Source: Girardinichthys multiradiatus
Taxonomy: Eukaryota; Chordata; Actinopteri; Cyprinodontiformes; Goodeidae
Assembly: GCF_021462225.1 (NCBI RefSeq)
Contig: NC_061813.1
Location: 21,848,442 to 21,912,441, forward strand
Direction: 5' to 3'
DNA: 64,000 nucleotides
Both the position numbers and the translations under genes were made by a program. The notes beneath the pieces are model-generated. The model saw only the letters and a program-made list of their open reading frames with translations. It searched no databases and was not told the DNA's origin. Shown in pieces: positions 12,355-26,400 of the stretch. How positions within the stretch are numbered: the stretch's first letter is position 1; every line of letters begins with the position of its first letter.

Positions 12355-13145
12355 GCCAAATGATCCATGGTAAATTAGGAGGAGCTGCAGAGATCCACAG
12401 CTCAGTTGACAACCTGTCAACAGAAAAACTATTAGTTATACATTCCACAAATCTGTTTTTATAATAAAAAAAAAGTGTTGAAAAGAACAACATTGTTAAT
12501 AGACAGCTATTAGAGTTCCCCTCTAAAATTTTCCAAAAGTAATGTAGGCAACAGAGAAGAAACTAACACTCCACATCACCCTGAACATACCGTCTCCACA
12601 GTGAAGCATGGTGATGGCAGTATTATACTGTGGAAATGCTTTTCTTAACCAGAAGAATAAAACCCTTAAACCTGGTTTACATTCTAGGTGAACAACCCAG
12701 AACATACATTTAGAGCTACAAGGTGAATAATTTAGCTAATGGCTAATTTATGTACTACAAAAGCCCATTAAAAGTTCAAAGCCAAGTCTAAGTGAGAGTC
12801 TGTGGCAAGACTGCTCTCCATCCAATCTGACTGAGCCTCAGCTGTTTTGCAAAGAGTCAGCAAAAATCTTAGTCTTTATATGTACATAGCTGGTGTAGAC
12901 ATATGCCAAATGGCCTACTGTTATAATTGCACCAAATGGTGGTTCTACAACATATTAACTCAGAGAGTCTACCTTTTTTTGTTGCAAAACATTTTGAAAA
13001 TTATGTATCATTTTCCCTCCACTTCACAACTGTGTCCTAATTTGTATTGGTCTGTGACATAAAATCCCAATACACTAACGATTGTGTGGACAACATGAAT
13101 GTCAAAAAGTCAAAGGAGTGTGAACACTTCTGAAAGAGACGGTCC
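12355..13145 (+). mobile_element. Tc1-like transposon relic
   Basis: Blocks of a Tc1 transposase gene appear in order on the plus strand: GGAGCTGCAGAGATCCACAG at 12380, then a segment encoding [19 protein letters not shown] near 12590-12645, then TCTGTGGCAAGACTGCTCTC near 12800, and a GGTGGTTCTACAA end-of-gene block near 12938. The decayed right terminal region (TAAAATCCCAATACA at about 13061) follows. Large internal deletions and many substitutions mark an old, dead copy. It lies just beyond the presumed 3' end of crispld1. Confidence 0.8.
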
Positions 13146-13347
13146 ATGAACTCTTTCAATGCTCTCAATGACTCGTGCTTAATTTATCTGAAAACCATGA
13201 AAATTATTAAATTTTGACATTTAATGTAAGTCATTTAATGTTATTCCATCTTTAACTGAAAATGTTTATCTCTTTGTTCTCCTACAGGAAAGAAAAGTGT
13301 ACAATGTGATGCTTGTATGACACGAGGCAACAGTACAGTTAATGTTT

Positions 13348-14075
13348 TTTATTTGTTTTAGCTTAAAAAACCTGCAAGAACTGTTGTCCTGTCAGAGGAA
13401 ATGCACGATGAAGACACAAATATTCTGATCAGAGAAAGACCACTCTGTGGTTTGGGCGCACCTCCTGACCTGCAGGAAATTTTAGCTTAACTTTTTTGTA
13501 TTTGGGAAAATACAAACCAATTCAACCAGGTGGGAAGATGCAATACATAAAACATTAAGCAGCATCCATTACAATTTATATTGATACATAGCATAAATAC
13601 ACAAAAATAACACATACCAGGTTTCCCTATTAAAAAAGTACAAAGTATGTAGAGAACTGCTTGAAAGCACCAATAAAAATGTGCAGTATGTAATACAATA
13701 AAAAAATTGATTTGTCTTGTATGTGCCGTACCCACATGATTTAGCATTTTAAAACTCCATAGTCATACAAAGATAATGTATTTGATAAGATAGCAAGTAA
13801 AGGACGCAAAGGCGAAAAGTATTTACAAATATGTACAGCAAAATATCAGCTATATTTACAATTTCCTGTAAAAGAAAAAGAAAATTTTGAAAGAGATGGG
13901 TTCTTTTCAAAGTTTTCTTCCTGGGTTTGTGTTGTCACGGTAACGACCTCTAACACATGAAGATGGCAGAGCCTGGACGATTTCCGTCATTGAGTTTGAC
14001 AACGTGGCTCGATTTCAGTCTCTTTAAAAGCTTCAAGTGCCTTGTATTATTTGGTTAAACCATCTTCATTGCTGC
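13348..14075 (-). other. crispld1: Presumed crispld1 3' UTR
   Basis: The sequence follows the crispld1 stop codon on the minus strand and ends at a candidate AATAAA signal (minus strand 13353-13348). No other gene or clear repeat lies between. The length of about 730 nt is an inference from that one signal. Confidence 0.4.
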
Positions 14076-17000
14076 TCAGATCACAGCGAAGACGCGGAAC
14101 GCCTTCCCTCCAGGAGGGTTTTGAAGGCTGCCGGGAAGAGAGGGACAAGAAGAGGAGTCAGTTTGGGTGCAGTGTTTTGCTAGGAGACATATGACAGAAA
14201 CTGTAAGTCTCTAAAGCTCTAAATCTCTCTTAATAATAACAGGGTGGACAGAGAAATAAAGCTCAGCAAGAAAACTGATAGATCATCATATTTATATAAA
14301 CAAATAAAAATGTTGTGCTAATCGAAAAAAAAACAGGATAAAAGTGAAATGACAAAATGTATATGCCTCCCTTATGTATCAAATTTTTGCCTTTTGTCAC
14401 AAACGTTTTAAATTATCAAACACATTTTCATAACAGACAAATAAAAACTGAGTAAATTCCAAATTTTATTTCATTATTAGGTAAAAAAAACTATCAAAAC
14501 TGACTTAGCCCTATGTGAAAAATGTTTCTTCCCTTATTAAATCATGAATTACCAGTCAGTTTTACTAGCCACACCTAGCTCTGATTACTGCTAGAACTTT
14601 AAAATAATAATAAAAAAAACACCTAAAGAGTACTTTACAGCATAAAGTAGGCTATCAGATCTCAAAAAGCAACACAGCAGACTTTAAAGAAATTCAAGAA
14701 CAGGTGAGAAACAAAGTCCTGTACGATTTTCTGGAGTAATATGTTCAAGGTTAACAACAGTTCACATGATGGGCAGCTGTCAAGGATCTGAAAAAAGTGT
14801 AAAAGGCAAATATAATGGAGACAGACTAAAGTAAACAGAGAGGGCCTCTGAACAAACAGGACCCCATCTACTATATTAGCTACTAAGACATTAACAATAA
14901 ACCACGGAACTCTGTGTTTTGAAGTCAAATATCTCATCTGCTCAGTTTTTATAAGAGCAGAGTGTTTGCATTTGAAGTGTGTGAGCACTAGCTTGGCAAT
15001 GATATAGGTACTGAAGTAGGTAAAAGTGTTCTACAGTGCCATCGACACCCTTAGTAAAGATGTATAAAAATCCTTGGGGAAAAAAACCCTCATTATTATG
15101 CGGTTGCATTATTGTTCATATACATTTTTTGAACAATTCAACCTTTATTTTGTACGAAGCCCGCAAGGGGACATGGGGGAATTTTTTTCTTTTGCGTCCC
15201 TACGCAGTACTTTTTTGTTTGCTTGCAAAACGTTTTGCATTACCACGCAATACCTTAGTGTTACCTCAGAAAAGTTGTTAATCACCTTGAGAAAGCTGTG
15301 CATTTTGGAACAGCAGCACACATGACAAACTGCTCACAAAACAAACAGGACTGATATGGCATTGGTATGATTTATTTGTCATATGCAGGTTAACACACAG
15401 TCAACAATGCACTGAAATGCATGGGATAAAAATCATTCAACTCACAAAAACAAAAGCACTAATGACATGCAATAAAAAGTACAAATCGTGCAGCAGCAAT
15501 AAGCTAATAAAGTGTCACAAATGTGGTTTAGTGCAGTATTATTGTCCAGCGTTCAGTAGTCTGACAGCTTGTGGATAATAACTGTCTTTAAGTCTGATTG
15601 AATATCCTTTTATTTAAGGCCGATTTCAAAATAAAACTCAATAAATCTCAAAAACGGGTGTAGTGTTTGTTCCATTTCTGCGATTGTCTGGTTTGGAAAC
15701 TATCCCACAAAGCAATGCGAGATAACGCAAAGATTATTGCATAAGAACGCAAATGTATTGCGTGGGGATGCAAAACAAAATCCCCCCCATGTCCCTTTGT
15801 GGGCTCTGTAATTTTGAGTAGTTTTATTTACTTAAAAAAACCACTGGAACACAAACTGGTATACCTAACAGCTGCTACAAAAAAACATTTTCACATTAAT
15901 CAGAGTAACTTTTAATCAGGAATCCATGACATTATGGTTCCCTGGGGTAGAAAAATAACAGCCTCATTTCCCTGAGTCACTCTTCAAAATAAAAAACATA
16001 AGAGAACATGCAGTTGCGCTATGGCAAATATTTGTTCATCTTTGTTGGGCAGAAAATAGTTACTCCTAGTTACTCCTAGTTACTAGTTAGAGTTCAGGAG
16101 GATAGTCAAGGAAAAACCCTAGAGATCTAAGGCGCAGGAACATTGGAGGTTGACGGTGCAAAGATGAAGCCTTGAAAGCCAATGGCGGCAGAGAAAGAGC
16201 CTTGAGGCCAGCGGAGACGGATCCTTGGAGGCCGGAGGCACATGGAACCTTTCCCAGGAGCCTGGCGGCGGTCCATGGAGGACCCACAGAGAACTTTGCC
16301 AGGAGCCTGGTGGCGGTCCATGGAGAACCTTGCGAGGAGCCTGGTGGTGGTGCTTGGAGAACCCACAGAGAACCTTCCTAGGAGCCCGTCAGTACTAAAG
16401 GCGAAGCCCAGGAGGCCAGCAACACAGAGAGTATGAAGGTCCCTCTGAAAACTTTGTTTGGAGGGTGGCTGGGAGACGTAGTGGACCCTCAGTGAACCTT
16501 TTCTGGAGGTCAACCATGGAGAAGCTTGCCAAGAGGCAGAGAGGACCCTCGAAGAACCTGGTCTGGAGGTCGACCAGGAGATGAGGAGAGTCCAGGGAGG
16601 AGATTAGGTGGCTGGAAGCCAGGATGAAGTTCTGGAAACCTGAAACCACAAAGGAGCTCTGGAAGAGCAGCTGTGCAGGAGACCTGAAGAACGGCCGCGA
16701 AACGTACAAAAGAGCCCTGGGGATCTACAGTGGGACCGCTGGAACCTTGGAAAGCAGTACAGGAACCCTTAATGGGGGAGAAGCTGGGACAACCCTGGCG
16801 CAGGAACACAAGGTGGTTCATCCTCGAACCCCTCTGGAACAGAAACACGAGAGGGTTCATCCCCGAACCCTACTGGTGGCTGAATATTATGTGGTGATGA
16901 TGATGACAATTGAGCCAGACATTTAGATGTGATGAAGCTGATGGAGCTGAGTTGTTCACCTGTGCGCTAACGCAGTTGATTTTTCCAATTAGCAGCGAAT

Positions 17001-20000
17001 GCAGCATCAAGCGATGGCTAGCGATTGCACTGCTTATAATGTTTTAAGTTACTTGTAAGGTAATAAACCACTGGTCTGTCTCTTTAAACTATCTCTTTGA
17101 GCTGTCAGCCTGGTAACGTGTATAACAGGGTGAGGAGAGTGAGCCTGGTAATCTGTATAAGACAGAAATCGTCATGCACTGCAGAAGGCTACAGCAGCTT
17201 CCGATCCAGCTTGTGAGTTAAGTAATTTGTTTAGTCCAATGGTGTCTCTCAGTTATGTGGCTGTGTTTATTATGTTTTTTTGAAACAGATGCAGACCATC
17301 TAAATGCATAATTACACCTGGTATTAGCTTCACCTAAAATACCACATGTATGACTCCAGCTGGCTGCATTCCACCTGCGAGAGACCCACTGTCTCAGCAT
17401 GTTTGGAGAAGTCCTGCCCCCTTGGCAAGCGATGCGAGGTATCTCATGTTACAGATTTATATCGTTGTTAATTTTACATGTGAAGAACTTTGCATGTTAT
17501 GCTATATAACAATGTTTGGTTTTATGACTTGGAATGCAACCGTGGCACAGATTGTCTGGTTTGTTTGCCTTTATTTAGCATTTTATGACAATGTAAAGCT
17601 ACTTTCTGATGGCAGGATTGTGATGCCGATTTCCAGCTTGCCACTAGGCGTGCAGGCAGTTTGTGAGTAATGTGAAGAACACATGTAAACAAAGTAATGA
17701 GAATCATCAGAAGCTGAGTATTGAAAAAGTAGCATCTCTGAGAGTGTGTCAATAAGACTGGTGAGTTGTGTATACTGTTGTATAAAAATAATTTGTTAAT
17801 TAGGTTTGTTCTTGACATTTTGTGTTAGTTCTTTTTACTTAGTAGAAGGGCAGTGCAGCTTCAAATAAACAAACATCACCTTCTAACTAGCATTTGATTA
17901 CTATGAGAGCAATAGCATAAGGTGTAAACCCACCTTTTGATTAAACAAATGATAAATTTCTCAAAATCCCAATAGGTAAATAATAGGCTATTTAACATAA
18001 ATAGTGAGACCTCAATGGACCTCAATGGAACAGAAATACACAAAACCCCCTTATAAACGGAAAAACTGGCAAACAAAATTAATTAAACTTCACTTATTGA
18101 GTCTCTTTTCCAGAACAAAACAGTCTATTAGCAATGTAAACATTGCAGGCCTGACAAAAGTTAGTTAGCACACCTCTGCAGTATTGCAGTCTATATGGGG
18201 GCGGATTCCAGCTCAACAATGCGGAGTGGGTTAACACCAGGGATAACAGTCTTTGGAAATAATGTCAATAAAACAGTTCCAGCTCTGGTTTAACAGTCCA
18301 CTCTGGCAAACGAGCAAGGTCCAGCTCTTAAGCTCCCAAAGTCCAGGCAGAAAAAAATCCAAAATAAGTCCGTAGCTTCAGCTATTTAGCTTAACATACG
18401 TAATCCACAATAGCATACAGTCCAACTGCCTCCGTGAACGGCCGCCAGCCAAATTCACGCCAGTCTCACCAGAGTGCCGACACCATCATCCCAACTCCCA
18501 TCCCCCAGCCATCACAGCCAATCAGATGGCCTAAACTTGATTTTACCCTTGACTGACCAGTAAGGTCAGTATAAATTTAAGTACACGGTAAATGGTGGTA
18601 AATAGACCTACCATGCATTGTATTTAAGAAAACGGATAAAGTGTATATGTAAAAGGGTTGCCTGTGTGTATACTAATACAACCCAGCGGGTTACATTTAG
18701 TTGCCTTTTTCTTACTTGATCTTCACATCATAGGTGATTGAAACACAGGACTAAAGTAATGATAAAACTGTGTATTTCATTTGTTACCAAATGATGTTCA
18801 GGTTACAATAAAAAATTTTGGGCCAATTATTTAGGCTAAAAATACAGCTCGTGGCCATAATATTCTATGTAATCTACTCATATGAGAAGTTGTGATTGCA
18901 ATGGGTTATAATTTGGGTTTTATTTATGTATTCTTTTTTGTAGAACCACATACACCCATAGCTGTATACCTCAATCTGCTTTTTAAATAAACCGTAAAGC
19001 ATCACCTGGCCTGATAGTTGACCCCGGGGTCATGCATGCATTTAACCAGTGCACACTCTGCAATCACCACCACAGTAAACTGGTCATTTATCTAAGGAAT
19101 CACCATTAAAGTTAATGCATTCACTTATGTTCAGAACACTTGTTTATCGAACCCTGAATGAGCATCCATTTATGCTTATTTTATAGTTTCATGATGCTGG
19201 AAGGTGTTCTGGAGATGCAAGGATTATCCTGGATGCTCTAAAAAGGATAAATAAATATCTGGGCCCATCAGAGACTCTCTTCTGGGATTTATTGATGTCA
19301 AGGACTTCTACATTTAGGCTGTGAAACGTAAAATGTGCTTTTCTAGTCAGTCTGAAATATAGATTTGATAGGTTTTCTTGTAGTTCCTACTGGATAAATA
19401 TACTCAAATGAAACCTGTGTAATTTTAAGTTTTTTTTTTTCTTTTTACCAGTTTTGCCAATCATTGCAGATGCTGTGTGCTTTATTTTCATACTTATCTT
19501 TCCTAGGTAACATGAATTATGTCATGACAACTGCTATCATTCACTATGTCAATTATTTTGTTAAACAGCAAACGCATGCTGTTATTCAGCATGTTCTCTT
19601 ATGTAATTAATTGATTAAGTAATTAATTATATTTGGATAACTGATTCTAAAGATGTTTTATGTAAAGGTATGAGCTATTTCTCATTCCTTCTTCATCAGT
19701 AAAGCATGTAAAAAGTAATGAGATAATTACAAAGTGGGCTGTCTTAAATGTTGCTTCCAGGGACATAAAGCTAGGCTGAAACTGTTTGAGAACGAAAGGA
19801 AGAAGCATAGAAGACAGGACGTTGGATTTTATTTGTTTGGCTAGATTAATGACCTTGACCAAGCAAATTCTACATTTTGAAGAACGGTATTTTGTTAACA
19901 TTTGTGACTGCTCTAACCACACTGTATGGAGTATTGCATGAAAATATGCAACACTTATGCTATATAAGATCTGTCCTCACAGGACTGAAAAGCAATCTGG

Positions 20001-23000
20001 GGGCAATCATCATCACTTTACTGTTGGTAGAGAAAGAAAGAAATGCGTTAGCTTTTTTTCTTTGAGAATATCTGCCATCTTCAAAAGCTTTGTCATTACA
20101 CATTTAAAATAGTGATAAACTGATATTTTTATGTTGTGTGATTTACTGAAAGGCTGATGTCTATTTAAAGCAATTTTGATTGCCCTCTCAAAAAAAAAAA
20201 AAAAACACACACACAAAATAAAAACCAAACTAAGACAACTCTCAGAGATACATGAACATGCACTCATCTTTTCAACAATGATTGCTCAGCTTTTAATTAT
20301 GTTCAGTTTGAAGCACTGAACATGCCCCCTGAGGCACATTGTGTCAGAGTAATAAAGTTGTTAGTAATAAAATGCCTCTATCTTGAAAAGATTAGGGCCA
20401 CAAAGAGGAAAGAGTGGTTAAATTTCTCGCAACCTGAGAGCCATTCATTTAATTCCACCACCACAATATTTCTCAATGGAGCCTCAGAAATCTCGTAAGC
20501 TGTAAATCTAAACTTTACATGGAGTTTTTTCTTCTTGTTAAACTTTTACATTTGGTCTTACTGTAGTAAAACTTCACTTCTCAAATTAGATGCTTAACCT
20601 TGTAAGCCATAAGGGGTTTTAGAGCAATTTCGGCCTGAAATTACATACCTGAAATAGATCAAGTATAGCTCCACAGTTATAAGGCATACATGCAAACCTT
20701 TGGTATCTGTGTAAAGTTAAGACATAAAAGAATATTTTTCCAGTGGATCCACTATTGTAACTGTTGCTATGTTGGATTTATTTGTGATTAAACAAAGAAA
20801 AACTAGATATTTATGAGCCTCGCCAAAAGTTTTTTCTATATGAACATTGCAAAACAGCATGGAAATCCTTTGGAATTACTAGGAGAACCCCCACATTGCA
20901 TTCATTCACATCACTATAACTGCAGCAAATTTGGACTGAATAAATTGAAGCATATATGTTCCACAAAGGTTTTAGAGAGCAATGTGCCAGGTGGAAATGG
21001 CTTTCCCAAATGTGTTTTTCACCTCATAACAAGGAACTAAAAGGGAATCTGATCGATATATGATATGATATAGCCTTTGGTTATGGCATTTACCCTGTGT
21101 ATCATCAAAATGTACAGTTGCAAAAATAACTGGAAGCTAACAGAGTAGCACGCAAGCTAACAACCGGCGGATAGCAGCCAGCAGACTGTAATGTGCAAGC
21201 AAATAATATATAATACACACCCACTGCATGGCTGGCTACAACAGATATCCTAGTGACAGAAGTATTTGGAGAAATGCTGACGCTCCTGGGCATCAGTACA
21301 ACAATGCTGGTCAGAACCAGAACAGAAATTACAACGCCTACCTGAATGCTGTCAGAATAGCCACTTTGTTACAAGTGGCTATTCTCCACTGTGGTAAATT
21401 ACAAGAGACCTACACTTGCTGCTGAGTACTTTTAAACATCTTTGTAGGGTGGCTGTTTGTTAGGTCTCCAGGCTACTGCTCTCAGACAAGATTTCTCCTG
21501 ACCTCCTCCTTCCCACTGGATAAATCGTCACTTAAATGTTCACTTTATGAACTCACTTTGTCCACAGACAAAATCACTTTGGGTGGCCATTGTGTGATGC
21601 ATTAACGCCTGAGTTTGGTGTTCTTCATGAAATATCAATATTCTTTCCCAGCTTTCTGGTTAGATTTTCAGCAGTGTCTTGCTTGCCTTCATTGTTTTTG
21701 TGCTTATTTACATGTTTCTCAACTCAGATTTGGGAAAGGATATAACATAAAAACATGAAGCAAATGAAAACGAAAAGTTTTAAAATAATGATATATCCCC
21801 TTTAACGTCATGACAACAACTAAAAAATAAAAACTATTCTACTAAAAATATAGAAACCCACACAAACACACACACTTCATCATTCTAGATAATTCCTGTC
21901 ATACCTCTCGGAGAAAATGCCATTTTGGTATGAGGAAACATAGTGATTCCGCTTATCCACTGGCATCACATCTATGTAACCACCCACATCGTTTCTGATG
22001 ACTCCAGCATGGACAGCTGCCCGACATATACTGGACTTCTACAAAAACCAGTAAGTAGAAAAGGGATGATTAACTACAACTTTGTGGAAAGTTTTTTTTT
22101 TTTTCCTGTAAAAATAGTAACTTACATCTGAGTATATGCTGGTACCAATGACTCTGGACAGGCGAGGGTTCTCTTCTAAACAGTTCATTGGGCAGTATAA
22201 CCTAAAAGCACAAACATTTCGGATTTGATAAAACTCTTAGAGAAAAAACTGGACACCAAAGACTAAGAAATCTTTGGGTGGTTAAACAGTACATTACGGT
22301 TCAAACCTTGGACAATGTCTTGAAGGCTTTTCATATGGACACAATTGTGCAGCTGTGGTTCCACATGTAATGGCTTTAACTATAAAAAAAAAAACATACA
22401 AAAAATATGGATGCAGGAGCGCCACCTTATAATTAGCAATATTAATATTTGTAAATATTATATAAGTGTCACACTGTTAGACTTACCTGACACTCTGGAA
22501 ACTGTAAAGGAGTTAGCACTTTGATATTTTCTGTCAAGAGTAAACACATAAAACAACATCAGCTTTCTTCTTTTCCTTTCGGCTTTCATTGTGTTATAAT
22601 GAGGTCACTACCAAGTATCTCAAGTGCACTGCATAGAAATGCCAATTTTGTTTCTAAAATCACTGTCTCACCCTATAGACTGGACTCCATTCTTGTTGGA
22701 TTTGATGAAGTAGTTTTTTCTGCCTTGTCTTGTCACATCCAACCAGCCCCCATCGTTATCTATGACACCAGCATGTAGACCAGCTCTGCACACACTCGAT
22801 TGCTGCAAAATAAAGACATTTTTGTGTACATTTTGCTGACAGAGCAGTGAAAAGTTGCTAAAGTTTCTTTTTTAATACAACAACTAAAACTAAAGTGAAA
22901 AATTGCAACCTCCTTAAATTAATAGTGTTTAACACAGAAAGTTAGTAAATCTTTGTTTGGTTGATTATTTCTTTTTTGCAAAAACTTTTCTTGGTAATAA

Positions 23001-23384
23001 ATCTTGTATCACTTGACAGCCTGTCTATTTCCCTATAAAAGATGCCATGTTTGTGGGGAAAGTGCATCTGTAGCTTGAGCAATAGTTAAAAAAGCGAGTT
23101 GTGCCCACGAAAAAGTTCCCTAATACTCTCCGCTAATGTGAAACAGCTTATCCTGGCACTGACTCTTCTTTTGTGTCTTTTATTGCATTGGATGATTCTC
23201 ATTTTTTGTGCTGCCATTGAACAAACTGCAATAGTAACAGTGTACTGAATAGTTCTTTTGGTTTGTTTTACCGTGTCACGTCCGGCACTCAGAATTGTCG
23301 TCTGATTGCCAAGAAGAAGCCCAACAGATTTACTTTCACAGGTGGAGTATTACGGCTAATGCTATAATGCTCCGCTTCATTTAA

Positions 23385-23416
<32 letters not shown>

Positions 23417-26400
23417 GAATTATTAGAATCTGGTTTGGGACTATTTCAATTGCAAGGGGCATGGAGACGAAACAAAAAGGAAAAAGAGCAAGAGAGATAG
23501 AGAGGTGGGGCAAAAAGGGAGAGAAGGAAAAAAGAATAGTGGAGAAAGACAGAGAAAAGAGAATACAAGATAACACCGTAAAAGACTGCTTCTACACCTG
23601 CAGAAATGCATATATAACAACAGCAATGTTACTGATAAGTGCACGGTACTAATTAATGCAAGTGTTTTGTTGTAACTGCGGCTCAATACAGAACATCTGT
23701 GTATCTGTTAACACCTGAACCTGAGCATGCTTGTGTATATAAGGTTTCTCCACTAAAATATGCAATAGCGAGTGTGAGGAGCCACAGACCCGCTCCCCTG
23801 GACCCAAACACAAACAAAGGAGATCTGAGCCACAGACATCCAAAGGCCCCCAAGAGCACGGGAACCCCAGGAGGACCGCCACTGGGACTACCGCAACCCC
23901 CCCAGAGAGGAGCAGAGGAGTATCAGGGGAACCATCCAGCAGCCACAGTGTAGAAGCCCCAGGGAGCTGCAGCAAGATGCCCACAGGCCCCACAGGCAGC
24001 TGTCTACATCAGAGCACATCCAGCCATGGACCCCGAGACCCCGGGGCACATAATCTCCCAAGCAGAGGCCCGACAGAGCCAGGGGGCCCTGGCCCTGGCC
24101 CCGGCAAACAGCCACCAGGACTGAGCTGGCATACAACAAAGCACCCAGCCCTGGATACCGAGAACCACCAATACACCAGCGGGCAGAGGCACCAGCCACT
24201 GGCAGAGAGTGGGGCAGAGAGGAAATAGGCCCCACATTTGATGGGGGGGCTAAGCTGATCCAGGAGAGGGAGCAGCCCAAGTCCCAACCTGACACATAAA
24301 CTGGTGCACAGAGCCACAATCACACATTCCCACCCTCATGCATACACATAAAAACATTTACACCCACACAACCAACGTGAAGACACACAACAATGGACGT
24401 CGTACACTTACTCACAATCCCCATACATACTCTATACTCCCAAGTCCAGGTACGTGATCCCCTTCATTTCAGGGTGGAGACATGTAGAACCGATTCCGAT
24501 CCATATTGAACTGGTTTTCAAAGTATTTATCTGGTAGAAGACAGCAATAACTACAATGCTGCATCTTTAGAGACAGAGATAGGGTCAATCTTGGGACTAG
24601 TTATTTTGTTTCTATTTATTTAAATTATCTTAGGATAGGTCTTGATCCATCTATGGTTATTTTGTGATGCTGATGGCAATTATTTATATGGTGGCATCTT
24701 CTAAACCAGTAGAGAAAGATTCTCTTCAGTCTGCATTTGACATTTTTTAAAGTTGTCTGACCAAGCTAAAATTGGTACCTAATGACTAAAAGATTAAATA
24801 TATAGTTTTTACATGTCCCTGCTTATCAACTGGTAACCATGCACTTGGTACTATTGGGAGCCAGCCATGAGTTACAACATTAAAGGCAAGTAAAACCTTT
24901 TCTGGAACTTTCAAAATAAATTGCATTAACTACTTCCAGCACAGCCAGGAACAAGAACAAGAAGGGTAACAGCAGACTTCCCATGACATCACTGTTTGAA
25001 AAAAAACCCTGCCTTCCAACAAGCAGACCTCTTCCACGCAGGTTCCCAGTGGAACTGGACGGAGGGACACAGGGTGCTAATGTCTCTTTGCTGACAAACA
25101 GACATAACTCTTCAAACTGGATCCAAGAGTGTCATACGATCACGCGATCATATGTACTAAGTTAAGTAGAAATGAATTGCTGTTTGTGTATCCAGTAGTC
25201 ATTCATGAACTTTTCTTTCTGAAGTCTACAGAAGCAAACTGTGTTTCAGAGTTCCCAGCAGAGACCCTGCAGTTAAGCCCACAGTTACATAGGTTAGCTG
25301 CAAGTTAACCCTTTGTTCACCGTGGATGCTTTCCTCAACTTCGTTGCCCCAGATAACGTCTCCTCTTCAGTTTGCGTAAGAGGTAGTGTTTGGGCAGAGA
25401 AGATTAGTTTAGAGTTAAATAATTAAAATGTTTAATTAGTGATGTTTGTTTTTGTTTGTGCTGAGAAACTCAGATGCAGTAAGCGCTAGCAGACTAGCAC
25501 TCAGCTAAGGATGTGTTCTGTGTTGTGTTTTTAAAGTTAAGACAAACTTTATTTAAAGGGTGGGTTTTTTTAAACACAGACCGGCCATAACGCACCGTTC
25601 ACGCTTCTGCATTTTCAACCCTTTTAATAGTGGTAGTAGTATGTGTTTGATTCTGGTAACCAGCTATAAGTTTCTTTTGTTGGACCCAACTGCTAACAGC
25701 TAAGAACACGTGCTCACCTACTTTATGAGTCAGCTAAAGATCATTTACCCAGAAAGGTTGTTAGTTTCCAATCTAGGAAATAATATTTCCCTAAATATTT
25801 TTTTACTAAACGAGATGACTAATTAATCACCATTAAGACCCATTTATCCAAAAAGGTTTGGTTCTTATTCAAAATAATATTTCCTTAAATATTATTTTTC
25901 TATTTCCTTGATATTTCTTTAAATATTATCTTAATAAATAATTGCAGCTAATTAAAAACCGTGAGAATTAGTCACCCAGAAGGTTGGTTTTATTCAGCAA
26001 ATCATTCTTTAAAAATTATATTTTATCTGATCTTGCATTGTTAATGGTTGTTTGAAGGTATACCAATTATTGCCTATGTTGGTTCCAAGACCAACTTAAC
26101 TTCATTTCAGGATTCTTCAAGATAATCCTTGGTTCTCAAACATAAATAACATTGCATGGTAATGTTGCATCAATCTTTTGATCATGGTTGTCAACCATCT
26201 TTGATTAAGTTGTTAATATTGTACATAGCCCATTAGTCTTCCTTATTCTTTAATTCTGCTTGGTAGTTTAGTTGGGTTGTTTTAGCATAGTAAAGAATTT
26301 GTTGCATTTGTTGAAATATGTTTGACTTTGAGTTGACTTATTTTTGTTAATACATTCTTGTATTTTAAGAAATAGTGTGAATTCATTTTGTGTGTGCAAA

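Noticed and set aside
16087..16926. Series of 60-128-codon frames on both strands
   Set aside because: Produced by a stop-free tandem repeat; no conserved protein recognised.
20813..21040. Frame with PGGNGF resembling the crispld1 C-terminus PGGKAF
   Set aside because: It is on the plus strand, while crispld1 is on the minus strand. The true last exon was found at 14127-14076.
23888..24319. 143-codon minus-strand frame and overlapping frames on the other strand
   Set aside because: All frames stay open because the block is GC-rich and repetitive; no domain was seen.
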